Below the pieces are notes generated by a model, which saw only the letters and a program-made list of their open reading frames with translations, was not told where the DNA came from and did no database searches. From Kofleriaceae bacterium (lineage in GTDB: Bacteria > Myxococcota_A > Polyangia > Haliangiales > Haliangiaceae), in the NCBI GenBank assembly GCA_013368795.1, contig JABFXX010000581.1:1-36098 (forward strand): a stretch of DNA of 36,098 nucleotides, read 5' to 3'. Below are positions 32,652 through 36,098 of the stretch, one piece after another (the first letter of the stretch is position 1; every line of letters starts with the position of its first letter). Made by a program: the position numbers and the translations under genes.

Positions 32652-34158
32652 CCGAATCGGCGCGCTGCACGCGGCTCGTCCGGCTCTCGCGGACCGCCGC
32701 GAGGAACTGCGCCTCCTCGATCATGTGGAGGCCGGCGCGCGAGAGCGCCTCGCGCTGCGCCGGGTGCACGTTGCCGAACACGAGCTGGATGCCCTTCCTC
32801 GCGAGAAGCGAGTGCGAGGCGACGAGCGCGTCGCGCGCGACGACATCCGGGATGCCGAGCGCGTCTGCATTCACGACGACCCTGCGCAATGTCGCCGGTG
32901 CATGGCGGGCGATCCGCCGCATGTCGTCGACGAAAAGCTGGGCGTTCGCGAAGAACAGCGTGGCACCGAGCCGGTAGACCACGACGCCATGCGAGCTGCG
33001 CAGCGCCTTCGTGCTGAACGGCTCGTAGATGTGCTCGCCGGCGCGGCTCGTGACGAGGAGCCGGTCGGGATGCATCGTCCGCCGGAAGGCCTGGGCGAGC
33101 GCGACCACGATCGCGAGCGCGATGCCATGCGTGACGCCGGCGGCCACGACTGCGGCGCCGACGACGAGCGCGATCCAGAAGTCGGCACGGTGAACGCCCA
33201 GCATGTGGCGCAGCGCCCGCCACTCGACGAGGTCGAGCGCGGCGACGCACACGACGCCGGATAGCGCGGCGAGCGGCATATCCTCGAGAAGCCCGATGGA
33301 CAGCGCCGTGATGACGAGGAGGACGCACGCGATCGCGCCCGCGGGCTTCGTGTTCTCTCGGATCGCGCTCGTGCCGGCGACGAAGCCGCCCCACATACCG
33401 GACACGAGGTTGACCGCGCCGAGCGCGAAGTACTCGCGGCGCGGGCGCACCGCCTCGTCGGCCCTTGCCATCTTCGCGAGCGCGTCGACGTAGACGATCA
33501 GCGCGAGCCCCGCCGCGGGCGCGATCAGGTGACGCACGTCGGCCCACGCGAGGCCGTCGGGCAAGGCCGGCGTCGTGAAGTGACCGACCGAGCTGCCGAT
33601 GACCGCGATCCCTCGCTCCGGGAGGCCGAACAGCGCGCTGGCGATCGTCGCCACGACGAGGAGCGCGAACGACGCGGGCAGCTTCGGTACGAGGCGGTCG
33701 AGCGCGAACACCGTGGCGATCGTGGCGCCGGTGATCGCGATCGAGCTCGTACCGCCGGCGACGACGTCCTCGCCCTGACCGACGAGGATCGTGACGCCCA
33801 CGCCGGTGAGGTAGCCGACCAGCACCGGTGCGGGCACCAGCCGCTGGATGACCGAGATGCCGACGAGCCCGGCGATGCAGAGGAATGCGCCGGTCGCGAG
33901 CGTCAGGATCGCGAGCGACGCGCCGAGGTGCTCCGGCCGGACACCGGCGACGGCCGCGCCGACGATCGCGGCGACGGCGATGGCGGGGCCGATCGAGATC
34001 CGCCTGCTCGAGCCGAGCAGCGCGTACATGAGCCAACCGGCGGTCGCCGTGACGATCGCCGCAGTCGCGGTCGCATGTGCAAGTCGCGCGCAGGCGAGGG
34101 ACTGCGCGACGAGCACCGCCCACAGCGTCAGCCCCGGGGTCAGGTCCCGCCGCGCCAT
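32602..34158 (-). CDS. SulP-family anion permease with STAS domain
   Basis: 518 aa inner-membrane transporter. The N-terminal DLTPGLTLWAVLVAQSLACARLA corresponds to the SulP entry helix, followed by 10-12 hydrophobic spans including GLLEDMPLAALSGVVCVAALDLVEW. The cytoplasmic C-terminus is a STAS domain: GVVVYRLGATLFFANAQLFVDDM and VVNADALGIPDVVARDAL, near residues 400-490. SulP members carry sulfate, bicarbonate or C4-dicarboxylates (the E. coli DauA type); the cargo here is not determined. The final 50 bases overlap the 3' end of the aspartate decarboxylase gene on the other strand. A 10-bp palindrome AGCAATTGCT lies 12 bases before the start. Confidence 0.92.
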   Translation of the reverse strand: MARRDLTPGLTLWAVLVAQSLACARLAHATATAAIVTATAGWLMYALLGSSRRISIGPAIAVAAIVGAAVAGVRPEHLGASLAILTLATGAFLCIAGLVGISVIQRLVPAPVLVGYLTGVGVTILVGQGEDVVAGGTSSIAITGATIATVFALDRLVPKLPASFALLVVATIASALFGLPERGIAVIGSSVGHFTTPALPDGLAWADVRHLIAPAAGLALIVYVDALAKMARADEAVRPRREYFALGAVNLVSGMWGGFVAGTSAIRENTKPAGAIACVLLVITALSIGLLEDMPLAALSGVVCVAALDLVEWRALRHMLGVHRADFWIALVVGAAVVAAGVTHGIALAIVVALAQAFRRTMHPDRLLVTSRAGEHIYEPFSTKALRSSHGVVVYRLGATLFFANAQLFVDDMRRIARHAPATLRRVVVNADALGIPDVVARDALVASHSLLARKGIQLVFGNVHPAQREALSRAGLHMIEEAQFLAAVRESRTSRVQRADSVSGRFASAGPRSTRSP

Positions 34159-34329
34159 GTCCCGGCGAGAAGCAATTGCTGAACCAGTACGCGCGACTAC
34201 GTAGCAACCGGTGTAGCCAAGTGAGCGCGTCTCGACCTCTGCTACCGCGGGATCGCGGCCGCCGATTGCCGTGTGCCGCATTGCGATTGTCGATCGATGC
34301 GAACCGGCGCTCGTGTAGCTTCGAACGCG
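34159..34329. promoter_or_regulatory. Divergent intergenic region with palindromes
   Basis: 171 bases between the SulP gene and the right-edge lipoprotein. It contains the perfect palindromes AGCAATTGCT (34171-34180) and CTACGTAG (34197-34204) close to the SulP start, and TAGCTT at 34316-34321 eight bases before the rightward ATG. No open reading frame is supported. Confidence 0.35.
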
Positions 34330-36098
34330 ATGAGGGTAATGCTGGTCTGGGGCCTCTGCGCGCTGACCGCGTGTGCGAGCTCGCGACGCGACAACTGCGA
34401 TCCGGCGCTGGGAACATGCGCCGACGTCGACGCGTCGTCGGAGCCGCAGGACGCGCCACCGGTGCCGATCGATATGATGGACGCGCCGAACAAAGGCTTC
34501 GGCGAGCCGTGCACCGACAGCCAGCAATGCGCGTCGAGCATCTGTCTGCTCGTCCCGACGGGCGGCGTCTGCACGATGACGTGCCCGACCTGTCCCGACG
34601 GCTGGGGTTGCTTCGGCGTCCTCGGCGCGATCGAGCCGGATCAGATCGCGTTCGTCTGCGTGCCCGTGACGACGCAGCTCTGCAGCCCGTGCCAGCAGGA
34701 CACCGAGTGCGCACAGATCGGCATGGACAAGTGCCTGACCGAGGACAGTGGGCGCAGCTACTGCTCGCGTGACTGCTCGACGGTGTCGTGCCCGTCCGGC
34801 TACGACTGCGTCGACACGCAGATCGGCCCGTCGATTTACAAGGAGTGCGTGCCGCACTCGGGCGCATGTGACTGCAACACCGCGATGCAGGCCGGCGCGA
34901 CCGACGCCTGCACGATCACGACGGCACTCGGCACCTCCTGCGCGGGCACGACCACGTGCGGCGGTACCGCGGGCTGGGGCGCGTGCGATCCGCCGTCGCA
35001 GATGGATGCGCCCGACGCGGCGTACGGCGACGAGAACTGCGACGGGATCGACGGTGACATCACGAAGGGCATCTTCGTCGCCGGCGGTGGCACGAACAGC
35101 GCGACCTGCGGCCTGACGTACCAGACGCCGTGCCAGACGATCTCGTTCGGCATCGTGCGCGGCGTGCAGGCGTCGCGTCCGAACGTCTACGTCCAGGCGG
35201 GTACGTACAACGAGGTCGTCGTCCTGCAGAGCGGCATCAATGTCTGGGGCGGATACGACTTCAACTGGCACCGCGGTCCGTACTCGAACCCGGCGAATCG
35301 CGTCGTCGTCACCGGCGGCCAGGACAGCGGCGTCGGCGGCGACGGCGAGTACATGGCGGTGCGCGCGCACGATCTGATCGTGCCGGTGATGATGGCCGAC
35401 CTCGTGCTGCAGGGGCCGAACGCGCAAGGCCTCGGCGGCGCGTCGGGTCGCGACGGTCGGTCGAGCTACGTGATCCACGCGAAGGCCGCGACGGTCGCGC
35501 TCGCGCGCGTCCAGCTCGTCGCCGGCATGGGTGCTCCCGGCGGCACCGGCTCGGCGGGCCAGGACGCCGAGCTCGTCGATGCGCAGACGTTCATGGTCGG
35601 CAAGATCGGCGGCGCGGGAGACGAGTTCGGCACCGTGTGCAACTCGAGCTCGCGCGGTGCCGGCGGTGCGGCCGGCACGAACAGCTGCGGCGTGAGTCCG
35701 TCGACGCGGGCGATGAACGGCGGCGCCGGCGGCCGCGGTGGCACGATGGACACCAGCTGCGGCGTGATCCCGAGCCTCGACGCACGCGCCGGCGACAACG
35801 GCGCCGACGCCGCGCTCGTTCTCGGCTCCAACGGCGTCCACGGCAACGGCGGCTCGGGCGTTGGCTCTTGCGGACCGACGACGTCCGGTAATCCGGGCCG
35901 CGTCGCGAATGGCGCGGCTGGCACGGCGGCAAGCGGCGGTTACCTCGGCGGCACGAACAGTATGTACTGGTACGCGCGCGTGGGCGGCAGCGGCGGCACC
36001 GGCGAGAACGGCACCGGTGGTGGTGGCGGCGGCGGTGGCGGTGGCTGCGACGACGGCACCGACGCGTATGGCGCGGGCGGCGGTGGCGGTGGCGCTGG
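34330..36098 (+). CDS. Large Cys-rich and Gly-rich lipoprotein, DUF1565-type, cut by window end
   Basis: At least 589 aa; the reading frame is open to the last base, so the 3' end is missing. Lipobox LTAC lipidates Cys15. Residues 20-230 hold many Cys pairs in knot-like units (CTDSQQCASSICL, CSPCQQDTECAQ, CSRDCSTVSCPSGYDC) and a MopE-like DENCDGIDGD metal loop. Residues about 250-300 (TCGLTYQTPCQTISFGI, PNVYVQAGTYNEVVVLQSGINVWGGYD) match the DUF1565 start of a parallel beta-helix. From residue 340 on, GGxGG-type sequence increases, ending in runs of Gly with scattered Cys. Such proteins are common on myxobacterial surfaces; function unknown. It is preceded by TAGCTT. Confidence 0.88.
   Translation, partial: MRVMLVWGLCALTACASSRRDNCDPALGTCADVDASSEPQDAPPVPIDMMDAPNKGFGEPCTDSQQCASSICLLVPTGGVCTMTCPTCPDGWGCFGVLGAIEPDQIAFVCVPVTTQLCSPCQQDTECAQIGMDKCLTEDSGRSYCSRDCSTVSCPSGYDCVDTQIGPSIYKECVPHSGACDCNTAMQAGATDACTITTALGTSCAGTTTCGGTAGWGACDPPSQMDAPDAAYGDENCDGIDGDITKGIFVAGGGTNSATCGLTYQTPCQTISFGIVRGVQASRPNVYVQAGTYNEVVVLQSGINVWGGYDFNWHRGPYSNPANRVVVTGGQDSGVGGDGEYMAVRAHDLIVPVMMADLVLQGPNAQGLGGASGRDGRSSYVIHAKAATVALARVQLVAGMGAPGGTGSAGQDAELVDAQTFMVGKIGGAGDEFGTVCNSSSRGAGGAAGTNSCGVSPSTRAMNGGAGGRGGTMDTSCGVIPSLDARAGDNGADAALVLGSNGVHGNGGSGVGSCGPTTSGNPGRVANGAAGTAASGGYLGGTNSMYWYARVGGSGGTGENGTGGGGGGGGGGCDDGTDAYGAGGGGGGA

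Noticed and set aside
34159-35841. Long N-terminal extension of the SulP frame to 35841
   Set aside because: It is antisense to the Cys-rich lipoprotein and composed of Arg/Ala/Val/Asp shadow sequence; the SulP family start fits ATG 34158.
36000-36098. GGC/GGT tandem-like repeat as a microsatellite or repeat element
   Set aside because: It is the poly-Gly coding part of the right-edge lipoprotein, with mixed codons, not an exact DNA repeat.

Overview
The window is about 36 kb of very GC-rich bacterial chromosome with almost no intergenic space. No gap between genes exceeds 300 bases, and I see no rRNA, tRNA, CRISPR array, prophage or complete insertion sequence. The gene content is a large share of predicted lipoproteins and outer-membrane barrels, FG-GAP/VCBS surface proteins with Cys-rich knots, a Gly-rich DUF1565-type protein, and Mla-type lipid transporters. 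This points to a Gram-negative, myxobacterium-like organism (Myxococcota, perhaps the Haliangium/Kofleria side). The taxonomic call is an inference from gene content, not a phylogenetic result.

Left block, minus strand (50-8609). One tightly overlapped operon runs threonine aldolase, TPR lipoprotein, MlaF-type ATPase 1, MlaE-type permease 1, permease 2, ATPase 2, then a lipin/LNS2-like HAD phosphatase lipoprotein. The two ATPases carry complementary motif defects. ATPase 1 has a Gly-to-Ala change in Walker A and a Ser instead of the H-loop His. ATPase 2 has LSDGM instead of LSGGM. This is the pattern expected of an asymmetric heterodimer with one consensus and one degenerate ATP site. No MCE-domain gene is present. 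This lipid-transport-plus-phosphatase cassette is the most interesting system in the window. Upstream lies a second minus-strand unit: PHP-type tyrosine phosphatase, LPG-synthase-like membrane protein, small secreted protein.

Middle block, mostly plus strand (8748-16760). Two tandem paralogous single-pass coiled-coil membrane proteins share a KKRPTWM-TM core and are separated by a UACG-loop terminator. They are followed by two FG-GAP lipoprotein-like surface proteins, a DUF3943 protein, a small outer-membrane barrel and a translationally coupled secreted endonuclease/exonuclease/phosphatase-fold lipoprotein.

Right block (16757-36098), alternating strands. It holds a membrane protein, an EF-hand lipoprotein, an OPT-family transporter, an outer-membrane protein, an M1 (LTA4H-like) aminopeptidase lipoprotein, a GHL10/YngK-like glycoside hydrolase lipoprotein, a YidD-domain protein coupled to a protein with a C-terminal Cys-Asp repeat, a DUF1993 protein, a YhdF/YghA-like SDR, a POTRA-less Omp85 barrel, a possible catalase-fold protein, a DUF202 protein, a bifunctional aspartate aminotransferase/4-decarboxylase and a convergent SulP-STAS permease. 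At the right edge is a large Cys-rich/Gly-rich lipoprotein cut off by the window.

Two window-wide patterns stand out. Nine starts are preceded at 5-11 bp by a TA(G/C)NNT box, which predicts leaderless or near-leaderless mRNAs. All seven convergent gene pairs abut or overlap, two of them sharing a CTAG double stop.
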